Below are positions 22,266 through 31,548 of a DNA stretch of 60,885 nt, in pieces; position 1 is the stretch's first letter, and each line of letters starts with the position of its first letter. The notes under the pieces are model-generated. The model was given only the letters and a program-made list of their open reading frames with translations, was not told the origin of the DNA and did no database searches. The stretch comes from Opi-474 sp039936075 (GTDB taxonomy: Bacteria; Verrucomicrobiota; Verrucomicrobiia; Opitutales; Opitutaceae), in the NCBI GenBank assembly GCA_039936075.1, contig JBDTJA010000286.1:1-60885 (forward strand), written 5' to 3'. The position numbers were made by a program, and so were the translations under genes.

Positions 22266-22288
22266 GCCGAAACGAACGCCGTTTCAGG

Positions 22289-22789
22289 TCAGTCCGGCTT
22301 GCGCAAGGAGTGGATCAGGTAGAGCAGCACGCCGACGCAAATTCCGGAGTCAGCGACGTTGAAGGTCGGAAAAACGTAGCTGCCGAAGTGCAGGTCAATG
22401 AAGTCCACCACGTGCCCATACATCAGGCGGTCGCTCAGATTGCCGACAATGCCGCCGCAGAGCAGGCCGAAGCAGACTTGGGCAGTGCGGTCCCGCAGGC
22501 CGAGAGCGTGCCGCCAGATGAAGATGGCCACGAGCGTGGCCGCAGCGAGGACCGCGAGCAGGACACTGCGGCCTGTTAACATGCTCCAGGCGGCGCCGGT
22601 GTTGCCGACGTGGACGAGGTAGAAAAATCCCGGTACGACGGGGATGGCGTCGGGTGGGCCGTAGGTGCCGAGTGGAAGATGCCGGACGATCAGAGCCTTG
22701 CTTGCCTGGTCAAACGCGATGACGGCGAGCAGCAGCGCCCACAGCAATTGATAGTCGAGCCAGCGGCGGTGCCGCGGGGCCGGCGGCAT
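22289..22789 (-). CDS. lspA: Lipoprotein signal peptidase
   Basis: This inner-membrane aspartyl peptidase (signal peptidase II) cleaves prolipoprotein signal peptides after lipidation. The ATG at 22789 gives about 166 residues; an upstream in-frame GTG at 22825 would give 178. Four membrane segments are visible. The catalytic Asp residues are in GGIVGNLSDRL...VVDFID and FNVADS, the standard LspA signature. It follows the TraR-like gene and ileS on the same strand, the common ileS-lspA arrangement with one gene inserted. Confidence 0.95.
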   Translation of the reverse strand: MPPAPRHRRWLDYQLLWALLLAVIAFDQASKALIVRHLPLGTYGPPDAIPVVPGFFYLVHVGNTGAAWSMLTGRSVLLAVLAAATLVAIFIWRHALGLRDRTAQVCFGLLCGGIVGNLSDRLMYGHVVDFIDLHFGSYVFPTFNVADSGICVGVLLYLIHSLRKPD

Positions 22790-22842
22790 GACTGCAGGGT
22801 CTGGGTTAGGCTCGCCGGACGACACGATGGAGCTGGGGCGGC

Positions 22843-23766
22843 TTATTCCTCGCCGCGGCCACCGTCGTCGTCGGAAGCAATCTTGCCGCCTTCCTCACCG
22901 AGCTCGCCGAAGAGTCCCCCGGCGGTCCGCGCCCGATAGCGGTTCCGCTCGAGCCCCTTCTGGGCCTCCGCGGAGTTGCGAGTGAAGGGTACGGCCAGCA
23001 GACGGTCCTTGGAGATCGGCTTCTGCGTGATCTCGCAGATGCCGTAGGTGCCGGCGTGGATGCGTTTAATGGCGGCATCGATTTCGGAGAGGGCTTCCTG
23101 CTCGCTGGAAACGAGGCTGAGCGCGAAGTCGCGGTCGAAGGTGTCGGTGCCGGCGTCGGCCATGTGCTGGCCATAACCCGAGAGGTCGCCGCTATCGTCC
23201 TTGCTGGAGCGCTTCAACGTCTCCTCGGAGTGCAGGGTGATGCCGGCGGTGAGATGGTTGCGGAGATCGATCAGCAGCTTGTAGTAGCGCTTGAACTTCT
23301 CGGGGACGTCCTTGCCCTCGTCGGGAATGGGCGCCTTGGCCTTCTTCGGGTTGAAGCCGAGGATTTCGGAGAGCGACGCGGCCTTGATGTGGTTCGGCTT
23401 GGCCTTGGGGAGGTCGAGGACCTTGACCGGAGCCTTAACGGGCGCCTTGGCGTCCTTGGCAAAGGGTGCGGCGCTCTTGCTGGTGACGGTCTTCGCGATG
23501 GCACGGACTTCGTCCAGGCTGAACGCGATGGGTTTGGCGGGAGCTTTTTGCTTCAGCTTGAGAATGTTGTCGCGCAGGGCGGTTTTCTTGGACGGCTTTT
23601 CCATGGTGGCAGGGGGACGAGCTTTGGCTACCGCTGGCGCCGGCTTGGGAGCCGGAACGGATTTCCGCGCCGGAGTCGGGGACGGCTTCGAAGCGGGTTT
23701 GGCGGATTTGGCGGCAGGCTTTTTCGCGGATAATTTTTTCGCGAGCGGTTTTTTATGTTTAGCCAT
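22843..23766 (-). CDS. TraR/DksA family protein with degenerate zinc finger and Lys/Ala/Pro-rich tail
   Basis: This DksA/TraR-like protein may bind the RNA polymerase secondary channel. The ATG at 23766 gives MAKHKKPLAKKLSAKK and 307 residues, about twice the usual length. The first 160 residues are a histone H1-like Lys-Ala-Pro tail that may bind nucleic acid. The family domain lies at about 180-290: helical EKFKRYYKLLIDLRNHL, then FALSLVSSEQEALSEIDAAIKRI, then GTYGICEITQKPISKDRLLAVPFTR. In canonical members this last part holds a C-x2-C ... C-x2-C zinc site. Here only one Cys remains (GICEIT), and the second pair is absent. It sits between ileS and lspA and is probably co-transcribed with them. 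Confidence 0.83.
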   Translation of the reverse strand: MAKHKKPLAKKLSAKKPAAKSAKPASKPSPTPARKSVPAPKPAPAVAKARPPATMEKPSKKTALRDNILKLKQKAPAKPIAFSLDEVRAIAKTVTSKSAAPFAKDAKAPVKAPVKVLDLPKAKPNHIKAASLSEILGFNPKKAKAPIPDEGKDVPEKFKRYYKLLIDLRNHLTAGITLHSEETLKRSSKDDSGDLSGYGQHMADAGTDTFDRDFALSLVSSEQEALSEIDAAIKRIHAGTYGICEITQKPISKDRLLAVPFTRNSAEAQKGLERNRYRARTAGGLFGELGEEGGKIASDDDGGRGEE

Positions 23767-23798
23767 GGGGAGAATTGGGGAGGTAAGAAAGGGGAGGA

Positions 23799-26645
23799 TT
23801 ATTTCAAGGCGGCGACGCAGCGGGGGCAAACATCGCCGAGGGGAGAGGGCTCGAGGGCTGGAACCCAGCGCCAGCAGCGGGGGCAGCGCACGTGGCCCAG
23901 TTCGCTGCAGGAGCGAACCGAGACCGCGAGAGCCGCTCCAGCGGAGGGTGCAAGAGTGACATGCGAGACAATAAAAAGTTCTGGTAGAAAGTCGCGGTGT
24001 TTCTCCAACAGCCGGAAAGTTTCGTCTTGGGGTGCGCCACCCAGTGTGACCGCGGCGTCGAGCGATTTGCCCAGCTTGCCCGCCGCACGATGCGGCTCGA
24101 TCGCCTCGTTGACTTGGGCGCGGACCTTCAGCAAGGCCGCGATCTCAGTCTCCAAGGTGACGTTGGTCCACTCACCCGGGATCACGGGCCAGTCCTGCAG
24201 GTGGATGGAGTCATCCGCATATTCCTGGCCGGTCGTTGCGAAGGTCCAAGCCTCGTCCGAGGTGAACGTGAGGATAGGCGCGAGAATCTTCACCAGCGCA
24301 CGAAAGATGTGGTGGATTGCCGTCTGCGAGGAGCGGCGCAGCGGTGACTTCGTGCCCAGCGTGTAAAGCCGGTCCTTCAAGATGTCGTGATACGTTGCGG
24401 AGAGCGTGACCGAGCAGAACTGATTGCACAGCTGGTAAACGCGGTGGAACTCGTAGCTGTCGTAGGCCGCGGTGCACTCGCGCACCAGCGTGCCGGCCTG
24501 GTGAAGGGCCCATCGGTCGAACCCGTCAAGGTCAGCATAAGCGACAACGTCAGTCTTGGCGTCGAAATCGAAGAGGTTCGAAATCTGGTAGCGGAACGTA
24601 TTGCGGATGAGCCGGTAGGTTTCGCCCACGTGGCCGAGAATCTCCTTGGAGATCGGGATGTCGTCGCGGAAGTTCTGCGAAGCGATCCAGAGCCGGATCA
24701 CATCGGCGCCATAGTCTGCGATATAGGCGTCGTTGGTTTGCGGCTTCTGGTAGGTATTACTCTTGCTGAGCTTGTTGCGCTCTTCGTCCACGATGAAACC
24801 GTGGGTGAGAACCGCCTTGTAAGGCGCGGCGCCAAACGCGATCACGCTGGTCCAGAGCGAGGATTGGAACCAACCGCGGTGCTGGTCGCTGCCTTCGAGG
24901 TAAAGATCGGCAGGCCACGAGGTGTTGCCCTGATGGCGTTTAAGCACGGCGACATGCGAGGAACCGGAATCGATCCAGACGTCGAGCGTATCCCGACCGC
25001 AGGTCAGTTCCGTCGCGGCGGGCCAGCCAGCGGGAAGCGTCACTCCCTCGAGGATTTGCGCGGGGGTGGCATCGGACCAGAAATTGGAACCGAGCTTTTC
25101 GACCTTGTCGGCCACGGCGCGAGCGACGCCGGCGTCGAGGAAGGCGTTTTTCTTCGCATCGAAGAATGCCGGGATTGGCACGCCCCACGAGCGCTGGCGG
25201 CTGATGCACCAATCGGGACGTGACTCGACGGCGCCGCGGATGCGGGCTTCGCCCCACGCGGGGATCCAGCCGTGGTGCGCGGCAATCCGGGCGATCTCGG
25301 CAAGGGCCGTGGCGCGGGTGTGGTTCTTGTCGAGAGACACGAACCACTGATCGACGGCGCGGAAGATGATCGGCGTCTTGGAACGCCAGCAATGCGGGTA
25401 GCTGTGCGCATACTTGGCCTTGGCGAGCAACGCGTTGGCGGCGGCCAGCTTCTTGAGGACGGCCAGATTGGCGGGCGCCGGACGTTTGGCGGCGAGGTCC
25501 TCGACGGTCTCGAGCGTGGTGAGTCCGACGAGATCGGCGGGGATCCGGCCGTCATCGAGGTAGCGACCGTCGTCGCCGACGGGGCAGTAGATCTCTAGTT
25601 TGTTTTTCAGGCCGGTCTGGTAGTCGTCCGCGCCGTGGCCAGGCGCGGTGTGCACCGCGCCGGTACCACTGTCGGTCGTGACGTAGTCGGCGAGGACGAC
25701 GGGCGAGGCGCGATCGATGAAAGGATGACGGGCTTGAAGCTTGTCGAGTTCCGCGCCCTTGCGTTTGGCGACGACCGTCGGGGTGGCCTCAATCTTGGCG
25801 GCGGTCAGGACGGCGCTGAGGAGCGCTTCAGCCACGATGAGACGCTCCGCGCCGACATCGGCGACGACGTAATCCACGGTGGGATGCAGCGCGATCGCCA
25901 GATTGGCGGGGATCGTCCAGGGCGTGGTTGTCCAGATGACGATAAAAAGAGGCTTGTCGGTGGGCAGGCTGAACTTGGCGGCCTCCTCGGTGGGCACGAG
26001 GAACTTCACCCAGATGGCGATGGAGGTGTGATCTTTGTATTCGATCTCGGCCTCGGCCAGGGCGGTTTCGAAAGGGATCGACCAATAGACGGGCTTCTTG
26101 GCGCGATAGGTCAGGTCGTGTTCAACGAAAGTCGAGAAGGTGCGCAGGATATCGGCTTCAAAAGCGGGGTCCTTGGTCTTGTATTCATTTTTCCAGTCGG
26201 CGAGCACGCCGAGGCGTTGGAATTGGGCGCGCTGCCGGCCGATCCAGTACTCGGAAAAAGCGTCGCACTTGGCGCGCAGCTGGGCGGTCGTGACGGTCTC
26301 GTTCTTCTCGCGCAGTTCGGCGGTAACCTTTTGCTCAATCGGGAGGCCATGGCAGTCCCAACCTGGCACGTAAGGCGTGCGAAACCCTCGCATGGATTTG
26401 TAGCGGTTGATGAGATCCTTGAGCGTCTTGTTCAGCGTGTGGCCAAGATGCAGATCGCCATTCGTAAAGGGCGGACCGTCATGGAGCACGAAGGCCGGCG
26501 CAGCGGCGCGGGCCTTTTGGATGGCTTCGTAGAGGCCCATTTTCTCCCAGTGCGCGACACGACCGGGCTCGCGCTGGGCCAGGCCGGCCCGCATGGGAAA
26601 GTCCGTTTTAGGGAGCTGCAGCGTATCTTTAAGTTCGAGCGCCAT
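23799..26645 (-). CDS. ileS: Isoleucyl-tRNA synthetase
   Basis: It charges tRNA-Ile and edits mis-activated valine. The ATG at 26645 gives MALELKDTLQLPKTDFPMRA and 948 residues. The HIGH motif is HLGH at 66-69, preceded by the conserved FTNGDL. The KMSKS motif reads KLSKS near residue 627 (NKLSKSNTYQ). The C-terminal zinc-binding pairs CPRC and CPRC lie near residues 920-945, as in the E. coli-type enzyme. The TraR-like gene begins 32 bp downstream. Confidence 0.97.
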   Translation of the reverse strand: MALELKDTLQLPKTDFPMRAGLAQREPGRVAHWEKMGLYEAIQKARAAAPAFVLHDGPPFTNGDLHLGHTLNKTLKDLINRYKSMRGFRTPYVPGWDCHGLPIEQKVTAELREKNETVTTAQLRAKCDAFSEYWIGRQRAQFQRLGVLADWKNEYKTKDPAFEADILRTFSTFVEHDLTYRAKKPVYWSIPFETALAEAEIEYKDHTSIAIWVKFLVPTEEAAKFSLPTDKPLFIVIWTTTPWTIPANLAIALHPTVDYVVADVGAERLIVAEALLSAVLTAAKIEATPTVVAKRKGAELDKLQARHPFIDRASPVVLADYVTTDSGTGAVHTAPGHGADDYQTGLKNKLEIYCPVGDDGRYLDDGRIPADLVGLTTLETVEDLAAKRPAPANLAVLKKLAAANALLAKAKYAHSYPHCWRSKTPIIFRAVDQWFVSLDKNHTRATALAEIARIAAHHGWIPAWGEARIRGAVESRPDWCISRQRSWGVPIPAFFDAKKNAFLDAGVARAVADKVEKLGSNFWSDATPAQILEGVTLPAGWPAATELTCGRDTLDVWIDSGSSHVAVLKRHQGNTSWPADLYLEGSDQHRGWFQSSLWTSVIAFGAAPYKAVLTHGFIVDEERNKLSKSNTYQKPQTNDAYIADYGADVIRLWIASQNFRDDIPISKEILGHVGETYRLIRNTFRYQISNLFDFDAKTDVVAYADLDGFDRWALHQAGTLVRECTAAYDSYEFHRVYQLCNQFCSVTLSATYHDILKDRLYTLGTKSPLRRSSQTAIHHIFRALVKILAPILTFTSDEAWTFATTGQEYADDSIHLQDWPVIPGEWTNVTLETEIAALLKVRAQVNEAIEPHRAAGKLGKSLDAAVTLGGAPQDETFRLLEKHRDFLPELFIVSHVTLAPSAGAALAVSVRSCSELGHVRCPRCWRWVPALEPSPLGDVCPRCVAALK

Positions 26646-26892
26646 GCCAAAGAAAACGCGCGAGGCTAGGCCGCGCGGAGAGTGAGTCAAGGGGAGACAG
26701 GGCTGGATGGTGGGCAGTTCAATTTTCCGTGATTTTGTGGGTTGGGCTTTACGCCTGATCTCCGCGGATCGGATATCTGGCGGAAAGCCCGACCCTGGGC
26801 AATGTGACCCACGACTCACGACCCGGGAATGGGCGGGCGGTCATTAATCGATGGTCCGCTTTCATCCTGAAGGTTTCGATCCGACGGCCTCC

Positions 26893-26934
26893 CGGCTGAG
26901 CGCTGAAAGCGGAGTGCTGACCGCCGATACCTGA
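26893..26934 (-). repeat. Tandem run of six degenerate 7-bp units (TCAGCGN type)
   Basis: Read on the minus strand, six units follow without a break: TCAGGTA, TCGGCGG, TCAGCAC, TCCGCTT, TCAGCGC, TCAGCCG. The period is exactly seven bases. The run lies between hemG and ileS, four bases from the hemG stop. The rest of the 293-base gap holds no supported gene. Confidence 0.65.
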
Positions 26935-26938
26935 TCCC

Positions 26939-28351
26939 TCAGGGTGGCAGCACGGCGGATGCGGCGAGTCTTTCTCCCGCCGCGATGCAGGCCGGCATCG
27001 AGATGCCGTCGCGGGCCTGGCCGCCGATGAACAAGCCGGGAAACAACCGCTCACAAATTATCATGGATTCGACGTAGCGTTCGTAGCCGAGGTTATACTG
27101 GGGAATCGCCCGCGGCCAGAAAGTGAGATGCGAGAAGACCGGGTCGCCGGTCACCCCGAGCAGCTCGCGGAGGTCAGGACGAATCCGCGCGAGCAGTTTT
27201 TCGGGTGAGAGCGCGGCAATTTCCGGCTGGCGCGTGCCACCGACCAGAACGGTGAGGGCCACGTGTCCGGCGGGCGCGCGTTTCGGAAACAACGACGACG
27301 AGAACAGCACGCCAAGCATGGAGCGGCGCTCGACGGCGGGCACGAGCAGGCCGAAACCGTCCAGCGGGTGAGAGATTTGTTCACGCCGATAGCCGAGAAA
27401 AAAGGAGGTGACGGGCGGATGCTCAATATTTTGGAGGCCGGCCAGCGGGCGTTCCGCGAGGGGACCCAGCCGAATCGAGGCGAGAGCTGAGGCCGGCAGC
27501 GCGGCGATGACGGCGTCGAAGGTCTCGGTGCGCGCGACCTGCCCGTCGTGCCAGATAACGCTCCAGCGGTGGCCCGGAACGAGCTCCTCGAGCGGCGCAT
27601 TCAGGCTCAGCGTGCCAAGGGGCAGCTGGTCCGCGAGGGCCTGCGGGAGCGTATGCAGGCCGTTAATGAACGAAACCACGCCGGGCGGAGGCTCCCCGCG
27701 GGCCCGGCGCGTCTTGGCGACGGCTCGTTGGCCACGTAGGAAGGAACCGTACTCCTGCTCAAGTTCCCAGAGTTTCGGAAACGCGAAGCGCGAGGAAAGT
27801 TTTTGCGGATTGCCGGCGTACACTCCGCTGGCGAACGGGTTGAGCGCGTAATCCACAAATTGCTGACCGAAGTGGGAACGAATGAGGTCTTCAAGGCTGA
27901 GGTCGTTGACGCGCACCCGGCGGCCGGAAGCCAGCTCAGCAAGCATGCGCAGCTTGGTAAGAGGAGAGAACAGCGAGGAGGTGAGAAACTCGGGTGGGGA
28001 GAGCGGGAAGGGGACGGGCCGGCCGCGGCGGACGATGTAGCGGTGCTTCGACTCGGGACTGGCCGGGAGGCAGGCTGAGGTGATGCGGAGCTCCTCGAGC
28101 AGGTTTCCCACGGCCGGGTCGCCGGTCAGCAAGGTGTTGGGACCGGCTTCGATGAGCCAGCCATGCTCCATCTCGGTGCGAATGACTCCGCCGACCCGGC
28201 CGGTTTTCTCGAAGACACGGACCCGGTGGCCGTTGCGACTCAGCCGGTGGGCGGCGGTCAAGCCGGTAAGCCCGGCCCCGATGATTGCAATGGACTTGGT
28301 CTTCGGGTCAGCCGGTCGAGGCGAAGCGCTCACGAAGGGAAAGGACGCCAT
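26939..28351 (-). CDS. hemG: Protoporphyrinogen oxidase (oxygen-dependent, HemY/PPOX type)
   Basis: This FAD enzyme oxidises protoporphyrinogen IX to protoporphyrin IX, or coproporphyrinogen in the coproporphyrin-dependent branch. With hemE and hemF alongside, the protoporphyrin route is likely. The ATG at 28351 gives MASFPFVSASP and 470 residues; a GTG at 28372 is also in frame. The FAD-binding motif IAIIGAGLTGLTAAHRL is near residues 20-36, followed by VFEKTGRVGGVIRT and EAGPNTLL. The C-terminus GLFIGGQARDGISMPACI is typical of PPOX. It starts 24 bp after hemE and is the last gene of the heme run. Confidence 0.92.
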   Translation of the reverse strand: MASFPFVSASPRPADPKTKSIAIIGAGLTGLTAAHRLSRNGHRVRVFEKTGRVGGVIRTEMEHGWLIEAGPNTLLTGDPAVGNLLEELRITSACLPASPESKHRYIVRRGRPVPFPLSPPEFLTSSLFSPLTKLRMLAELASGRRVRVNDLSLEDLIRSHFGQQFVDYALNPFASGVYAGNPQKLSSRFAFPKLWELEQEYGSFLRGQRAVAKTRRARGEPPPGVVSFINGLHTLPQALADQLPLGTLSLNAPLEELVPGHRWSVIWHDGQVARTETFDAVIAALPASALASIRLGPLAERPLAGLQNIEHPPVTSFFLGYRREQISHPLDGFGLLVPAVERRSMLGVLFSSSLFPKRAPAGHVALTVLVGGTRQPEIAALSPEKLLARIRPDLRELLGVTGDPVFSHLTFWPRAIPQYNLGYERYVESMIICERLFPGLFIGGQARDGISMPACIAAGERLAASAVLPP

Positions 28352-28375
28352 GGGAACCTTAAATGTAGCCACGGA

Positions 28376-29407
28376 TCATTTCCAAGTGGTGACGGTACCG
28401 ACGAGTGCGGCCATGCACTCGAGCTTGGCCTGTGGCAGGATGCCATGGCCGAGGTTAAAAATATGGCCGTTCGTGCCGCGCATGGATTCGAGCAAGCGGG
28501 TGGTTTCGCGGGTGACGATGGCCGGTGTCGTATTGAGCAGGACGGGATCGAGGTTGCCCTGGACTGCGACGTTGGCGGGCAGGGTGCGACGAACGATGGT
28601 GAGATCGTTGGTCCAATCCACACTCAGCACGCGAGCGCCGGTGAATGCTTGGGCGGAGAGATGCGGAGCCGTGCCCTTGGCGTAGAGGATGATGGGGAAA
28701 TCCTTGGGCAATGCGGCGATGATCTGGCGGATCCATTTGAGTGAGGCGGCCTCGTAGTCCGGTCCCGCAATGATGCCGCCCCACGAATCGAAGATCTGGA
28801 TCGCATCGGCGCCGGCGCGAATTTGCATCTGGAAATAGGCGATCAGCGCGGCGGTGAGTTTTTCCAGCAGCGCATCGAACAGGCCGCGATCCGTGTAGAA
28901 AAGCTGCTTCACGCGCTCAAATTCATCCGAGCTGCCGCCCTCGACCATGTAAGTCGCGAGCGTCCACGGTGAACCCCCAAAACCAAGGAGGGCCTTGCTT
29001 CCGGCGAGCTCCTTTTTGAGCAGAGTCAGCGCATCGGCGACGTAGTGGAGGCGCTCGAGTGCGGCGGAGGCGGGCGCAAGGGCATCCACTTGAGCGCGGG
29101 TTTCGAGTCGATACTCCATCGCAATGCCGCCCTCGTCGCGAAACCGGTAACCCTGGCCGAGGGCCTCCGGGATCACCAAAATGTCGGAGAACAAGATGGC
29201 GGCGTCGAGCCCCGGGAAACGTTTCAACGGCTGCAGCGTCACCTCGGCGGCGAGCGCGGGCGTGCGCACCATCTCGAGGAAGGAGGATTTGGCTTTTAGC
29301 GCGCGGTATTCCGGCAGGTAGCGCCCGGCCTGGCGCATGACCCAGAGTGGCGGACGCTCGAGGGGAGTACAGGCGCAGGCGGCGAGAAAACGTTCGCGGG
29401 AATTCAT
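28376..29407 (-). CDS. hemE: Uroporphyrinogen decarboxylase
   Basis: It removes four carboxyl groups from uroporphyrinogen III to give coproporphyrinogen III. The 343-residue protein begins MNSRERFLAACACTPLERPPLWVMRQAGRYLPEYR. The RQAGRYLPEY motif and FSDILVIPEALG hold substrate-binding Arg and Asp residues. QIFDSWGG and the NLGHGILP motif are present. Its ATG overlaps the hemF stop by four bases (ATGA), so translation is probably coupled. Confidence 0.97.
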   Translation of the reverse strand: MNSRERFLAACACTPLERPPLWVMRQAGRYLPEYRALKAKSSFLEMVRTPALAAEVTLQPLKRFPGLDAAILFSDILVIPEALGQGYRFRDEGGIAMEYRLETRAQVDALAPASAALERLHYVADALTLLKKELAGSKALLGFGGSPWTLATYMVEGGSSDEFERVKQLFYTDRGLFDALLEKLTAALIAYFQMQIRAGADAIQIFDSWGGIIAGPDYEAASLKWIRQIIAALPKDFPIILYAKGTAPHLSAQAFTGARVLSVDWTNDLTIVRRTLPANVAVQGNLDPVLLNTTPAIVTRETTRLLESMRGTNGHIFNLGHGILPQAKLECMAALVGTVTTWK

Positions 29408-30411
29408 GAGTAATTAGCCCAATCGCGGGCCTGTAAAAACACGTCGTAGAGTTTCGCCTCGGCGGAGCCGGGTGCGGGTTTCCAGTCGTAGTCCCAGCGG
29501 ACGAGCGGAGGGAGTGACATTAGAATGGATTCCGTGCGGCCGCCGCTTTGGAGGCCGAAGTGCGTGCCGCGATCCCAGACGAGATTGAACTCCACGTAAC
29601 GCCCACGCCGGTAGAGCTGGAACTGCCGTTCACGGTCGCTGTGCAACATGCCTTTGCGCTGGTTCACGATGGGGTAATAGGCCGGGATAAACGCGTCGCC
29701 CACCGCGCGCGTCAGGGCGAAACTGCGGTCGAAGCCGAGTTCATTGAAATCATCGTAGAACAGACCGCCGATGCCGCGCGGCTCGCCGCGATGTTTCAGG
29801 AAGAAATAGTCGTCACAGTTCTTCTTGAAGCGTGGATAAAGCGGATCGCCAAACGGCGCGACGGCGGCGCGGGCGGTTTGATGCCAGTGGGCGGCATCCG
29901 CTTCGAAACCGTAATAGGGAGTCAGATCAAAACCTCCACCGAACCACCAAGCCGGTGCGGGAGTCGGGCCGGGATGACTAATGCCCAACGCGGACTGTTT
30001 GGCGCCGGAGTCGGGCGACGTGTTCGTCGACGCGGGCTTCGCAAGGGGAGCGGTCGAATCGGTGCCCACGCTGATGAAGCGGACATTTGCGTGAGCGGTG
30101 GGGACATATGGGTTGCGGGGGTGCACCACGAGGGAAACGCCGAGCGCTTCCCAAGGTTTGCCAGCCAGTTCCGGACGATGGGCGGTGGCGGAGGACGGGA
30201 GTTTTTCGCCGGTGACGTGGGAGAAATTGACCCCGGCTTTTTCGAAGACAGTGCCCTCGGTCAGCACGCGGGTGCGGCCACCGCCCCCTTCCGCGCGGGT
30301 CCAGGCGTCTTCCCGGAACTTTCCGGCGCCGTCTTCCTGCTCGAGCGCATCACAGATGCGGTCCTGGAGTGAAAGCAGGTAGGCCTTGACGGCGGCGACG
30401 TCGGGTTTCAT
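29404..30411 (-). CDS. hemF: Coproporphyrinogen III oxidase, aerobic
   Basis: It oxidatively decarboxylates coproporphyrinogen III to protoporphyrinogen IX with molecular oxygen. The ATG at 30411 gives MKPDVAAVKAYLLSLQDRI and 335 residues. Conserved stretches are GVNFSHVTGEKLP, HPRNPYVPTAHANVRF, WWFGGGFDLTPYYG, HRGEPRGIGGLFYDD and YVEFNLVWDRGT. An extra low-complexity segment at about residues 117-152, rich in Pro, Ser, Thr and Ala, interrupts the usual short link between the HANVRF strand and WWFGGG. The enzyme implies an aerobic or microaerobic lifestyle. It is the first gene of hemF-hemE-hemG. Confidence 0.96.
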   Translation of the reverse strand: MKPDVAAVKAYLLSLQDRICDALEQEDGAGKFREDAWTRAEGGGGRTRVLTEGTVFEKAGVNFSHVTGEKLPSSATAHRPELAGKPWEALGVSLVVHPRNPYVPTAHANVRFISVGTDSTAPLAKPASTNTSPDSGAKQSALGISHPGPTPAPAWWFGGGFDLTPYYGFEADAAHWHQTARAAVAPFGDPLYPRFKKNCDDYFFLKHRGEPRGIGGLFYDDFNELGFDRSFALTRAVGDAFIPAYYPIVNQRKGMLHSDRERQFQLYRRGRYVEFNLVWDRGTHFGLQSGGRTESILMSLPPLVRWDYDWKPAPGSAEAKLYDVFLQARDWANYS

Positions 30412-30510
30412 GGCAACGCGTCACTGAATACTGAACCGCCGTGGGGCGAAACACTAATTCCGGTGCAATATTCTCGGTAGAAGAATTTCCGTGGCCGCGA
30501 CCGACGAGGC

Positions 30511-31548
30511 CTACTTTTTGGGCGACGGCAGAGAAAATTTGATGGCGGCTTCGGTCTCAGCCGGGGCGACGGCCGCGGGCGCCGGAGCGGCACTAATTGG
30601 CGAAGGCTCTGGCATGGCGCCGGGTTCGGCTCGGAAGCCGGGTCCATTCGGTGCCAAGGCGGCGAACCCGCGGTCGACCATCTCGATGGCCTTCAGGTCG
30701 CGGGCATGACCTCGATCAATCGCGCCACCCGGACCGAATGAGCCCATGATAACCACGATCACGCGTCGGCCATTGCGCTGCGCCGTCACGCTGATGCAAT
30801 AACCGGCGCCGTCGGTGAAGCCGGTCTTGAGACCATCCACGCCGGCGACTTTGCCCAGAAGCTTGTTGTGGTTGATCATGTGCTGGGGGCCTTTGGCGCG
30901 GTTAGGGCCGAAATCCCTCTTCTGCACCGAGGTGTATTTCAAAACATCGGTTTTCAGGAGTAAATAGCGGCTGAGGATGGCAAAATCCCGCGGGGTGGTG
31001 AGATCGCCATCAGCGATCCGCCGGCTGGGCGGCGGCAGGCCGTGAGGCGAGCGGAAGGTCGTGTGCGTCATGCCGATCTCGCGCGCCTTGGCGTTCATCA
31101 ATTCCACGAACGCCGGGATGGAGCCGGCGGCCTGACGGGCGAGTGCGTGGGCGGCGTCGTTGGCGGACTGGATCATCATCGCGTAAAGCAGCTCCTCGAC
31201 GGAAAACGTTTCGCGCGGGTCGAGAAAAACCTGCGTGCCCCCCATCCTGGCATCGTCCGTCGTGATCTTGATCGGCGTGGCCAGCGTGAGCGCGCCGCTC
31301 TGGAGTTTGTCGTGCACCACGAGAAACGTCATGAGCTTCGTCATGCTTGCCGGGGGGTTGGCGATGTCCGCATTGTCCTCGATCAGAACCTGCCCAGTCG
31401 CGGCATCCATGACGATGAGACCCTTGAAGGCGGCGGGATTGGCCGTGGCGTGGGACCGGGTTGGATGCGCCTTGGCCGCGCAGAGCGAAACCGGCATCAG
31501 GCCGGCGCAGAGTAGAAAAGTGGCGAGGGACCAGCGCGGTAAAATCAT
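30511..31548 (-). CDS. D-alanyl-D-alanine carboxypeptidase (DacA/PBP5-like)
   Basis: This exported serine peptidase trims the terminal D-Ala from peptidoglycan stem peptides. The ATG at 31548 gives MILPRWSLATFLLCAGLMPVSLCAAKA, a signal peptide, and 345 residues. The penicillin-binding motifs are SMTK with Ser68, SAN near residue 128, and KTGFT near 241. The C-terminal 60 residues are Pro/Ala-rich and do not form a clear PBP5 beta domain. The gene sits 99 bp upstream of hemF on the same strand. Confidence 0.93.
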   Translation of the reverse strand: MILPRWSLATFLLCAGLMPVSLCAAKAHPTRSHATANPAAFKGLIVMDAATGQVLIEDNADIANPPASMTKLMTFLVVHDKLQSGALTLATPIKITTDDARMGGTQVFLDPRETFSVEELLYAMMIQSANDAAHALARQAAGSIPAFVELMNAKAREIGMTHTTFRSPHGLPPPSRRIADGDLTTPRDFAILSRYLLLKTDVLKYTSVQKRDFGPNRAKGPQHMINHNKLLGKVAGVDGLKTGFTDGAGYCISVTAQRNGRRVIVVIMGSFGPGGAIDRGHARDLKAIEMVDRGFAALAPNGPGFRAEPGAMPEPSPISAAPAPAAVAPAETEAAIKFSLPSPKK

